64,000 bases of DNA from Muraenolepis orangiensis (lineage: Eukaryota > Chordata > Actinopteri > Gadiformes > Muraenolepididae): positions 9,839,072 through 9,903,071 of the forward strand of contig CM051000.1 of NCBI GenBank assembly GCA_027704905.1, given 5' to 3'. The translations under genes and the position numbers were made by a program. Below are positions 51,267-61,649 of the stretch, one piece after another (positions within the stretch are counted from its first letter, which is position 1; every line of letters starts with the position of its first letter). The notes beneath the pieces are model-generated. The model worked only from the letters and a program-made list of their open reading frames with translations. It was not told the DNA's origin and made no database searches.

Positions 51267-51486
51267 AATAAATGAGGAAGTCTGATGATACATCAGGACA
51301 TTGATAATTATATTATTATAAACCTGGTCTACACTTGCTGAATATTCATATTCTCAACCAATAACATATACCTACTTACTGAATAGGGACTTCAATATCA
51401 CATAATGATATAATTTTCTTCATTATCCTAATAATCATCGTAATTCTAACCTGTACTTCTTTGATAAAACGATGACAATTAATAAA
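51267..51486 (+). terminator. Polyadenylation signals of ZP gene copy 2
   Basis: AATAAA at 51267-51272 and 51481-51486, at the same offsets from the stop codon as in copy 1. Confidence 0.55.
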
Positions 51487-52061
51487 GCACAATGTACTCT
51501 AAATACACATTTGATGTTCATATTATCTACCACATTCTACATGAGATAGGTTAATGAAATGAACCTGGATTTGTAAATTAGGCTACCACACACTAACTAT
51601 CGATAACTATACTTAACTATAGATAGATTCATCTCGGATCCAGCCGTCTTCTACTACTGTCATATATAATATCATAAAATAATAAGCAGATATTTTGGCT
51701 GCTGGGGGGAGACGGCACAGAGCCACAAACTGCAAGGGGATGAAGCTTTCAGAAAGTGATTTTAGTAGACTGTGTTGATTTTAAACCTTATTTTACACTA
51801 TATTTTACTGTGTACTACTGCTGGCCGAGTTAGGCAACGAAGAGGGCCAAAACACGTACAGATCCCGTCTCCAGCAACATGATTGGTCGAAACAAATATC
51901 AAGCAAAAGGAAAGTGAAACACAGATTTGAGCGTGTCTGCCATTAGACTTCAGATCTGAATCAAAATTCAGATTTGTGAGACTAAAGATAGATTTATTGC
52001 ATACTCAGAGGAGTTTGCTTCGTTAAAAGGGCCAACATTAAATATACAAATAAATAAATAT
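51487..52061. other. Downstream flank of ZP copy 2
   Basis: Nearly identical to 33761-34335. No gene recognised. Confidence 0.4.
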
Positions 52062-52769
52062 TGTAGCGTCGTAGCCCAACTTTTAACTCTGTCCTATTCT
52101 ACTGATGGACGACAGGGGACACTTGTTAATGCTCAGAACGTCTTAATTCATTTTTCCAAGCTTACAAAAATCACACGTTTGGGAGAGAGCCCAAAAACAA
52201 GAACAGTAAAAACCAAAAACCTATCTGACTTGCACACACACACTTGTCTTTTCCGTCCCTCTCCCCCTCCCCTCGCGCCCCACCCCCCCACCTAACAAAC
52301 CAACTAACTAGAAGGGGTTCTTTAAGGCCGAGGTGTGGCAGGGGCAGGGCTTGCAGTCATCAGTGTGTCCAATGGGTCTTCATTGTTTCCTGGGTGGGAA
52401 GGGATCACATGTGGAAAGACGGAAGGCACAAATGTTCCCAGCGGGGTCGCTCGCAGGTCCTCTGAAGCACGATGCAGGTGGGCGGGTGCTGGCTATGGGG
52501 ATGGAGTGGCCAATAAGGTGCCATCCGGTCACGGTGTAAGACCACCTTGCGACCGCGACCACGGCATGCCATGAGCACAAGTGGTCCCAGTCCTTGGTCT
52601 TGTGATGTGGTAAGGGCCAACTGGGCACTCAATGTGTGCATATACCTTTCTACAAGGCCATCACTCTGTGGATGGAGGGGAGTGGTCTTTGTTTTCCGCA
52701 TCCCGAGCCGTTCACACATCTGAGCAAAGACTCAGGACTCAAAATGACAGCCTTGATCGGAATGGAGGG
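52062..52769 (-). pseudogene. Gypsy integrase core plus LTR remnant, minus strand (unit 2/3 border)
   Basis: Copy of 34336-35043 at an offset of 17,726 bp, almost base for base (one visible change, CTCATCCC to CGCATCCC). It carries the same in-frame stop after SDQG-x-HFES and the same decay, so both were already dead when duplicated. Confidence 0.75.
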
Positions 52770-53681
52770 TAGTTCAGCCACTAGGGGGAGGCAATGCCCG
52801 AAATGTTTAGCATTAATGGAAGAGGGTTCACACAGCAACCTTTAAATGCTAAATCTAAAGTCACCCCAGTGTAAAATGTATTTAAAAAAACGAACACTCC
52901 CCAAGTATTATGAACGTATCGTTTTTTATTCAAATGAAGCTTAGTATTCATTTGTTTATTATAACTTTTGTTTTGTTTGTTATTTTAGAAGACACTTGGT
53001 GATCAGGTGAGGGACATGTCTGTTTGTCACTAGATGTTGGGCAGTTTAATATAATCTTTCAACCATTCATTTAACACTTTTGTGCTTGTATTTAGTGGAT
53101 CTTTCGTTTCATTGACCTAATACGTGCATTTAGAACAGTGTTTGGATCCTTTCCGAGTTTGTTATAATGTATTTATTTATTGAAGTGGTGTCGAGCAGAT
53201 TGGAGCGATTAATAATAATTAGTAAATATTAAACTCATGGCGCACTAACTAACTAATGTGTTATTCACACATAAATAAGCCTTTAATGATATGTTGTTTG
53301 CCCGGGGGTTGGGCAATGGGCAAACCTCTGACGGCCAACATCCAGTTATTAGGATTGTTATGAGAGTGCGAGTTTGGCGCTGCAATTAATTCATTCCGCA
53401 TATGCAGAATTCTCTATCAATCAGGAAATGTTTTGAATTATAGCAAAACTTCCCCCCACGGGAAATTAACTAACAACCAAGCGTGCTGTTCCGCATTGAA
53501 TCGAAAACAGGCGCGTCTTCTTCTTTAAACGGCCGCGCCTATAGATGGAATAAAAAATGTCCACCTTCTCTGTCCAGTACCTGCTGTGGAAGTTATTTCG
53601 GTCGCATCTTTCATACCACTAGGCTACCTGCCTGTCTGTGAAGGAAGCAGTGAGTGGTTCGCACGTTGGGAGGCTGAGCTT

Positions 53682-53918
53682 GCGCTCAGGTTGCGCTCAG
53701 GTTGCGCTCAGGTTGCGCTCAGGTTGCGCTCAGGTTGCGCTCAGGTTGCGCTCAGGTTGCGCTCAGGTTGCGCTCAGGTTGCGCTCAGGTTGCGCTCAGG
53801 TTGCGCTCAGGTTGCGCTCAGGTTGCGCTCAGGTTGCGCTCAGGTTGCGCTCAGGTTGCGCTCAGGTTGCGCTCAGGTTGCGCTCAGGTTGCGCTCAGGT
53901 TGCGCTCAGGTTGCGCTC
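53682..53918. repeat. 11-bp minisatellite (GCGCTCAGGTT)x21
   Basis: Twenty-one full units plus a partial one, four more than the otherwise near-identical unit 2 array. Confidence 0.95.
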
Positions 53919-54165
53919 GTTGGGAGGCTGTTGGGTGCGTAAAGTCATGTGGTCATTTGTGATTATTCATGATAAGTTGTAGCTATAGTTTTTTTGTTTA
54001 TGCAATGTATTCATACGTCTGCAGCAATGACGGAACCCCTGACCAAGACAAAGGGCACCCTGGTTGAGAAATGCTGGCTTATTCTGGATTTAAATGTGCA
54101 TAATAAATGTGCAATGTTCAGCGCTCCATCCCAAGCCATCCCTTAGTTTCCAGCCCATTGGGTGT

Positions 54166-54204
54166 ATATCAGTAAGTAAATATATTATATTTACTTACTG
54201 ATAT
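54166..54204. repeat. 39-bp perfect palindrome, unit 3
   Basis: Same 19-bp arms around a single T as in units 1 and 2. Confidence 0.9.
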
Positions 54205-54310
54205 TTCCACTCAAAGAGCTGGATAATATAATTGTCTATCATTGCTTGAATGTTTATCTTGACGTATTGTAACATTTATGCTAGAGTTTGCACACTGTTG
54301 GTGGTGACAG

Positions 54311-54803
54311 TGTCACGGCTACGGTGGTTGGCAGGGGGCGTGGCCTAGCCACGTGCGCTGGCGGCGCATACACGCTCCTGTCAACAAACAATCACGTTGG
54401 TTGGCAGGGGGCGTGGCCAAGCCACGTGCGCTGGCCACACACACACACACACACCTGGACACAATCTCCCCGGGTAATTGCTTATCACCTCACCTGGGGT
54501 ATATAGACGTTGTCTTTCCTTTACCCCAGCGTGAGGTCGTTACTCTACTATGCACGTAGTTCTCCCGTCTGGTACCCATCGCCTGCCAACTACCTGCCGG
54601 TACTTCGCACCCGATACCCCCGGTACAGACTCCTTCCCCTGTCCCGGACTACTCGCCGGTCAACTGCCTGCCGGTACTCCGCGGATCGTCTCCCCAATGC
54701 ACTCTTGTGACTTTGTGTGTGTTTGGTGCAAATAAAGCCGTTCGTATCACTCCACTTGTCGGCGTCTGCGTTCGGGGTCCAACCCACTCCCTCTCTCGTG
54801 ACA
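54311..54803 (+). mobile_element. Solo LTR, unit 3
   Basis: Same insertion as 36541-37032 with the same GACAG/GACCG flanks (54306-54310 and 54804-54808). It differs mainly at TTACTCTACTATGCACG versus TTACTCACGTAGCACG near 54545. It was inherited by duplication, not inserted separately. Confidence 0.88.
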
Positions 54804-54808
54804 GACCG

Positions 54809-55291
54809 CACATTATAATGATGGCATTCAGTATCTTCCTTTGGTACGAGAGATACTGATCACAACAATTTTCAAGCCACCAACCACGTCCCGCCCAGAC
54901 CAGAGACTATTTATTTTATTTTTGTGGGGACTGAGTTCTCGGCAGTGCAGGGAGCGAGAACCCATCCCCACTCAAATTGATGTTTTGTCCCCCAATACCC
55001 CATTTACCCCAGTAGCTCGAGGGTCCTTTCAGAGGGGTGGCAGTGTAGGGCAGGGTGGGTCCTAGTGGGAGTGTCACCGGTGTGCCCGTTTTTCGGGTTG
55101 TAGCGTGTGCCCAGTCTGGGTTGCAGTGGTGTGCCCTTTTGGGTTGTACAGTGTGCCCATTTCTGGGTTGTAGCGTGTGCCCAAATTCTGGGTTGCAGTG
55201 GGAGAGTACTAAGGGGTAACATTCACCTAAGGAGGCTCTACACTGCCCACGTGAGCAGTAGGGGACGGAGTAAGAGTGGCGCTGAGGGTGG
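54809..55291. repeat. Unit 3 non-coding segment with GTGTGCCC repeats
   Basis: Counterpart of 37038-37527. A few bases (CGCCAAGG region) are deleted near 55053. No coding signal. Confidence 0.6.
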
Positions 55292-55299
55292 GTCTATAG

Positions 55300-57018
55300 C
55301 AGTGGCGTTTTCTCCCGGAGGCCAAGGGAAGCCAGGCTTCCCCTGTTTTTTCGGATTGTAGTTATAATTTTAATAAATAAATAAAAACACTGTTTTTTTC
55401 GGTAATTCTCCTTTGCTGTGTGTTGCTGCCGGACCGTCTCTCCCCCATTCTCATTGAGTATTTTACAAAGAGTGAAACAACAGCGCCCCTCTAGATGTTA
55501 TGGTGAAACAGTAAATTGCATTCACTGTTGCCAGAGGAAGCCAGCCGAATGAGCTTCCCTTGGTGAAAAAAAATGGAGGGATTGTCCCGGATTGACCAAT
55601 CAGATGAGGCCCACGTCATGCCCCCCTGCCAACCTGTGATTGGTCAGGGCCATGCCAAGGGATGCCAGCCGTCTCTGGCTTCCCTTCAAGGGAATGGGAT
55701 CCCTTGATCCCATTGGATCGATTTGAAGGGAATCCCTTGCCTCACAATCCAATCAAATCACATCAACACGTAGTACTGTAACTGTCATCCTCGCCGTTTG
55801 ATAGTATCAAGCAAATTAAGCATTATGGAGGGTGGAGATTTGGCGTACTTAATAAAATATAACTTTACTAAACTTCCGCTACAGCAGCAAACGTATCAGA
55901 GGAACACTTGTGGACAGGACAGACTTGTCAACCTAGCCACAATATCCATTGACTCTGTTGTTGTGGAGGACCTAAAGGCCGCTGGGAAGTTCTATGACAT
56001 TGTTATTGACCACTTCGCCACCATGAAAGACAGGAGAATGGCCTTCCTCTTCAAATAGGGTGAGTAAAATGTCCACCCCTTTCTCTCTGTGGCATACCTG
56101 TTGCCTGAACTGCCCGTGAATGCTTTGTAGTGTATTTTTATACCCTTATTATAATCTAAAACACTGTCTTTGGATCCTCTATACATTGCAGTAGGTGGCT
56201 ACAGCATAATCTGCTGGTGGACCCCAAGGCCCACTAGGACATAGAGATGTGTTAAGCAGTTCCAGATGTGTAGGTGTTGGTGTGCCTTCAGGCCCTTGTA
56301 ATGGTGCCTTTAGGCTGGTTTTCAACGGTATCCTACAGAGTGTAACATGAGCTCTAACGTAGAGAGTAGTGCCGTGAAATGTTGTGCAAGCCAAATACGA
56401 CCCCCTTGGGGGTTTGAGCCATAAACTTGTGACGTGACGATGAAGACACCGAGGAAGACACCGTGACCAACCAGAGTGCTGGTGGTACCTCTCAGACCAA
56501 TAGTATTAAGTTGATGTTTGTTACTTTGACCACTAGGAGTAGTGGATGTTCTATGATGCTATTGTCTATATAATGTTTGGTAAAGGAGCGCGTCGCCAGT
56601 TCTGCGAATTGGCACGGCAGGCTCCATCTCGTTGCAACTGATGAATTTGATGCTTTGTTCAATAAACACCTTGAACTTAGTATCCGGACCTCTGAGAAAG
56701 ATTCTTATTCCACCGAGTAGAAATTATACTACAGCTTCTTTTTTATTCATTACCGAATCTGCACTGCGCATTGAGCGGCTGGTTATGCATTTGGGGGGGG
56801 GGGGGGGGAATGCTTAAATTAATAAGACGAGAGAGTTTTGGCTGGAGAGTGCGTGCGGACCTGTCGGTTAGATAACGTGTGCAAGTCCTGCATCTGTATG
56901 ATACAACTGTGTAAAATGATACCGGGCGCTGTAATCACTCATCTGGTTACGTTATTGACCAGCCCCCCGACCCAAAAAAACTGGCTTCCCCTAAATTTTT
57001 CCCCACTCCACGCTACTG
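55300..57018. mobile_element. Non-autonomous hAT element, unit 3 (1,719 bp)
   Basis: Same element and same GTCTATAG duplication (55292-55299 and 57019-57026) as in unit 2. The small length difference comes from GGATTGTAG-like bases near 55352 and the poly-G run near 56793. Confidence 0.88.
55825..56058 (+). pseudogene. hAT transposase C-terminal fragment (ZMYM1-like), unit 3
   Basis: Identical in translation to the unit 2 fragment, with the RLVNLATISID motif. No catalytic domain. Confidence 0.6.
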
Positions 57019-57312
57019 GTCTATAGGGGTCTTACTACCAGTTTTTTATGAAAATTTTGATTGATAAAGCAACCCTTATTTTATTAATATCCTGGTCTCT
57101 TGTGTGATGTGTGTGCTGGAGAATTGAAATCCTGTGTTGGGTGGAGTTTAGGGGTCACCTAAACCGTGACACTTTAATTTTCCATGTACCCCTTTAAAAC
57201 ATTTTAACTTTAAACACATTTCGTATTATATTGAAAACGATAACATATGCACTCACTGTCCAACTTCACGAGCTAAAAATGCTCAGGGTTGTTATAGTAG
57301 GCTTGTAAATAT

Positions 57313-58025
57313 TGTAGCGTGTCAGTGTTTATAGTCACTTAGGGGGCTTTCTCACTAGCCATTCGGGGTCGAATCCGAGCACGATCGCACCAAAATAAGT
57401 GTGATGAGAACGCTCCCCCCCCCCGTCACCGGGGACGCTGATTCGCTCCAAGCCGGGACCGCTTGAAAAGGTGGTTTCGGGTGCGCGCCAGCGTCCCTGA
57501 CGACGGAGCGGGGCGTGGTGTGCACGCTTACTGTACCAAAACACGGAAGAGGCTTGCTGTATCAACTTGCTGATTGGCTGATTGGCGATTGCAAAAACCA
57601 ACTAGGTGCATACGCCACCTGCTGTATCGGAGTGTTGCTCTTGTGCCTGGGAGCGAACCAAGACTGTAGTGTGTACACAGACCAGAGGGGGGAGAGGGAG
57701 GGGGGGGGTTCGCTCCCGAGGACGGAGCGAGGACGGAGCGGAGCACCCGTTCCTAATGAGAAGATGCCCTTAGTTACTTGACAGTTTTGTACAATTGTAC
57801 AGTTTATTTAGGCACTGCCGTTGGGGCAAGATACCGCCTCTTCCGGGTGTGTGTGTGGGTTCCAGGGGGCGCGAGGAGTACGAGAGTGTCAGTTGGTTCG
57901 AGTGTGGAAAAAGATAAACAAGTTGTGGTTCTGTAAGGCGTGGCTGTGGCCGACAACAGTCGGGAATAAAGACAACGTTCGAACCTTGGAGTGATCTGTG
58001 ATCTTTAATAGCAGCGAACACTACA
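57313..58025 (+). mobile_element. Gypsy LTR of unit 3, carrying a MITE
   Basis: Counterpart of 42505-43221. The GT microsatellite is reduced to GTGTGTGTGGG. The MITE lies at 57342-57769. Confidence 0.6.
57342..57769. mobile_element. 428-bp MITE with TTA duplication, unit 3
   Basis: Same length and site as in unit 2. TTA flanks are at 57339-57341 and 57770-57772. Confidence 0.75.
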
Positions 58026-58150
58026 ACTGGTGTCTGAAGTAAACAAAACAACTTAATTGTGGACATTCGGTGTGCGTGTGTGGGAGGACTAGCACTAGCA
58101 ATTGATGTGACACTGGACTTGTAAGCTTTGGCTGTCCTTGCTTCTGTGTG

Positions 58151-59995
58151 ATGGAGCCTTCAGTGTATGTGAAGATGGAAGAGGAGGAGAGGTACTCCTA
58201 CGCTGGTGTTGCACAGCTGCCGGCAGGACAACATGCAGCCGTGGATGTTCGTCAGAGGGGCATCGAGGTGAGACGAGAGCCGATGTTATCCATAGGAGAG
58301 CCATGGTTAGCCACTGCTAGGAGCTCAGAGGTTAGCCACCATTTTGTGCCTCGCACCATAGCATCAGCTGGAGACGTCTTCAGGAATGTAAACAAAGATG
58401 ACGTCACCCAGCTGCAAAAGCCGTTAGGCATAAAGACGCCGAAATACAGTGGCAAATCCGACTGGCGTGGGCAAGTGGCTGGTCAAACGAACATAAAGCC
58501 CTCCAGCCCGCCCTTTCTCTAACAGATGATGCACTGTCTTGCCTGCTGCTTTTAGACCCCCAGCCAGAGGGGAGATTACAGTGCGTTGACAGGTGCACTG
58601 GGGCAGCGTTTTGGTCAGAGCTCCTGCGGTCAGAGCTGCATGGACGTCAGAGGCGTATGAGGGAACCGCTACGAGCTCTGGCAAATTACATTGAGAGTTT
58701 GACAAGACGGGCGTATGCACACATGCCGTCTGAGGTGCAATCAGAGCTGGTTTGCGACAAGTTACTCAGGGCACTCTCCCCAGCCGACCTGCGTGTTCAT
58801 ACTCAGCTGGCTCACCCTCGCAACCTGCATGATGCTTTGGAGTATGCACTAGAGAGGGAGATGGTTATGGGAGAAGCAGCACAGCATGGCACACTTATGG
58901 ACACCTCTCCAATGGTCAGGGCAGCAGGGGAGTGTGACATGGCAGCTCAGAAGCCGGCGTGGCTGGAGGAGGTGACAGAGATGATCAGGGGGCTTGCTCT
59001 ACCTCCAGCCAGGCACCAGCAGATGCGTCCACAGACGCAGACACGCCTCTGCTGGGGCTGTGGTAAGGCAGGACATCTGGTGAGGAATTGCCCTGCCTTG
59101 GGTAAGGTGACGGGAAACAGCATGGGGTCGCAGTAGACGGGATGCTGCGTACCCCTACACCGATGTCCCGTTCGCCAACCACACAGTTGCAACACACAGA
59201 TCAGCAGGGCCGGGGGGCAGAAAGTTGTCGTTGTGGGAAGGACTTCAATATCAGACTTTTACCACATTCCTATTCGCATAGAGGGGGTTTGATGTACTGC
59301 TTTAGTTGACACAGGATCGACAGTTACAGTGGTCCGGCCTGAGGTGGTGCCAGTGGGGATGCGGCTGGAGGACACAGCAGTTCAGCTCCGTACAGTAACT
59401 GGTGAGCTAGCACCGATGAAGGGGAAAGGACAGCTGATGTTAACGGTTGGGGGAAGGAGTATGAGACATCCAGTGTGGGTGGTGGAAGTGCAGGACACAT
59501 GCATTCTGGGCCAGGACTTTTTAAGGGATCATGGCTGCCAGCTGGACCTGGGGAAGGCCACATTGAGTTGGGGTCATGTGGTGAATATGAGGCCGCAGGA
59601 CCCCCAGTGCGTGGTAAAGCTGGCGGTGGGACCTCACAGGTGCTGTGTGGGGGAGAGTGAGCGGCAGGCCGTATGTGGATAACCAGTACACCCCAGCTAT
59701 GTTCCGTGCAGACCCCACGTCCTGGAGAGCTGTAGGTACAGGCCCAGAATAGCCATGAGGGGACGGCCGCAACGTCCACTGCTGTTCCTGCTACCCCACT
59801 GTGCACCACAGTCCCGGTGGCAGCAGCGCATGAGAGCGTTGAATGTCTGCCTGGCAGTGAAGGGAGAAGGATGGCAGCTCTGCGGGAGATCTGGCAACGG
59901 AGTGCCAGTGACCTGGAGGGACAACAGCAGCAGCAACTGTGGCAGCTGCTTATTGAATACCAAGACTGCTTTTCATGGGAAGAGGAGCTAGTGTA
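58151..59995 (+). pseudogene. Gypsy Gag-protease remnant, unit 3
   Basis: Very close to unit 2, with the same loss of the FQAQFELL segment and the same TGA in the protease (near 59290). It differs by an extra C in GACCCCCAGCC (near 58558), which moves the downstream frame. The zinc knuckle CWGCGKAGHLVRNC lies near 59049-59090. DTGSTVTV and RHPVWVVEVQDTCILGQDFL are also visible. Confidence 0.8.
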
Positions 59996-60000
59996 ACATG

Positions 60001-60092
60001 GTGATGAATGCCTAGATATGGTGGGCGGCTCCTCCTGGTTCTCTTCCTTGGACTTAAGGAGTGGCTACTGGCAGGTCCCACTTTCCCACTTT
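60001..60092 (+). pseudogene. Gypsy RT fragment, unit 3
   Basis: DECLDMVGGSSWFSSLDLRS, then GYWQVPLS, joined directly to the end of the protease region (AGCTAGTGTAACATGG/TGATGAATG). The linker and RT entry seen in unit 2 are deleted. Confidence 0.75.
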
Positions 60093-60097
60093 TTTTA

Positions 60098-61080
60098 CTT
60101 AATACGTGCATTTAGAACAGTGTTTGGATCATTTCCGAGTTTGCTATAATGTATTTATTTATTGAAGTGGTGTCGAGCAGATTGGAGCGATTAATGTGTA
60201 AATAACGGCGTTATTCACACATAAATAAGCCTTTAATGATATGTTGTTTGCCCGGGGGTTGGGCAATGGGCAAACCTCTGACGGCCAACACAGACATCCA
60301 GTTATTAGGATTGTTATGAGAGTGCGAGTTTCGCGCTGCAATTAATACATTCCGCATATGCAGAATTCTCTATCTATCAGGAAACGTTTTGAATTATACC
60401 AAAACTTCACCCCACGGGAAATTAACTAACAACCAAGCGTGCTGTTCCGCATAGAATCGAAAACAGGCGCGTCTTCTTCTTTAAACGGCCGCGCCTATAG
60501 ATGGAATTAAAAATGTCCACCTTCTCTGTCCAGTACCTGATGTGGAAGTTCTTTCGGTCGCATCTTTCATACCACTAGGCTACCTGCCTGTCTGTGAAGG
60601 AAGCAGTGAGTGGTTCGCACGTTGGGAGGCTGAGCGCAATGGGTTGCGCTCAGGTTGCGCTCATTGGGAGACTGTTGGGAGCGTCATTGTTGCGATGACG
60701 CTGCTGATGAAACCCTTGATAGCGCTATACCGGCACACACAACTGGTGCGGCGGGCACCAGTTCTTCCAATTCAATCCAACCGCTTCACTTCACTTAACC
60801 ATCCGGTATTCTAAAATAAAATAAACATTTACGGAGTGCGTAAAGTCATGTGGTCATTTGTGATTATTCATGATAAGTTGTAGCTATAGTTTTTTTGGTT
60901 TATGCAATGTATTCATACGTCTGCAGCAATGACGGAACCCCTGACCAAGACAAACGGCACCCTGGTTGAGAAATGCTGGCTTATTCTGGATTTAAATGTG
61001 CATAAGAAATGTGCAATGTTCAGCGCTCCATCCATCCTAAGCCATCCCTTAGTTTCCAGCCCATTGGGGATATATCTGAT
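60098..61080. repeat. A repeat, second copy of unit 3
   Basis: Starts at TTAATACGTGC as in unit 2. It contains the GTTTGCCC/GGGCAAAC hairpin near 60248-60276 and a single GCGCTCAGGTT unit (60645). It ends near GATATATCTGATATATAC, where the 39-bp palindrome is disrupted. It passes into the ZP gene upstream region at about 61090. Confidence 0.75.
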
Positions 61081-61584
61081 ATATACATATACTGAGATAC
61101 TGATCAGAACAATGTTCAAAATAGAGGATTAGTTATAGTAACAAACTAGTTTGAGTAAGCTATGTTGTATTGTATACTGATTGTACTCTGTATGTTTATT
61201 TTCAGCTTTACACTTTGTTCACCATCTACAACAGTGGTGTGATCCTTGGATGGTATGATGACGGGAGAGTTTAGCTGGCTGTGAAAACCTCATATAGGAC
61301 CAGAGTCCCTTTGGGTGTAACAGTACAACACTGTCAGGTGTTGACTTTTTAATAATTACACGAATGACACTAAATATTACTTTGAATGAATAGCTCACAA
61401 ATTATGATCACAGAGCAAGAATGTGGCTGGACAGGAACAATACAATTTCCAACAATGCATCCTTGGCTTGTTTTATTCTCAAAAAGTCCCTTATAGTACC
61501 AGAAAAACCAGTTGCAGACTTTGCACCTGATGAACATAGTCCCTTATGCTATGTGGTGGGTGGAGCATCTACTGATGCTGCAGG

Positions 61585-61591
61585 TATAAGA
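61585..61591 (+). promoter_or_regulatory. TATA box of ZP gene copy 3
   Basis: TATAAGA, 58 bp before the exon 1 ATG, as in copy 1. Confidence 0.55.
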
Positions 61592-61649
61592 TGCTCGTAT
61601 GTTGCTACCCTGTGCTACCCTGGAGGAGAGAAGTGGACTTCCAGGCACC

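Larger units (their letters stand above)
52773..54310. repeat. A repeat, first copy of unit 3
   Basis: Nearly identical to 35047-36540, apart from a longer minisatellite. It carries the palindrome at 54166-54204 and ends at the solo LTR. Confidence 0.85.
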
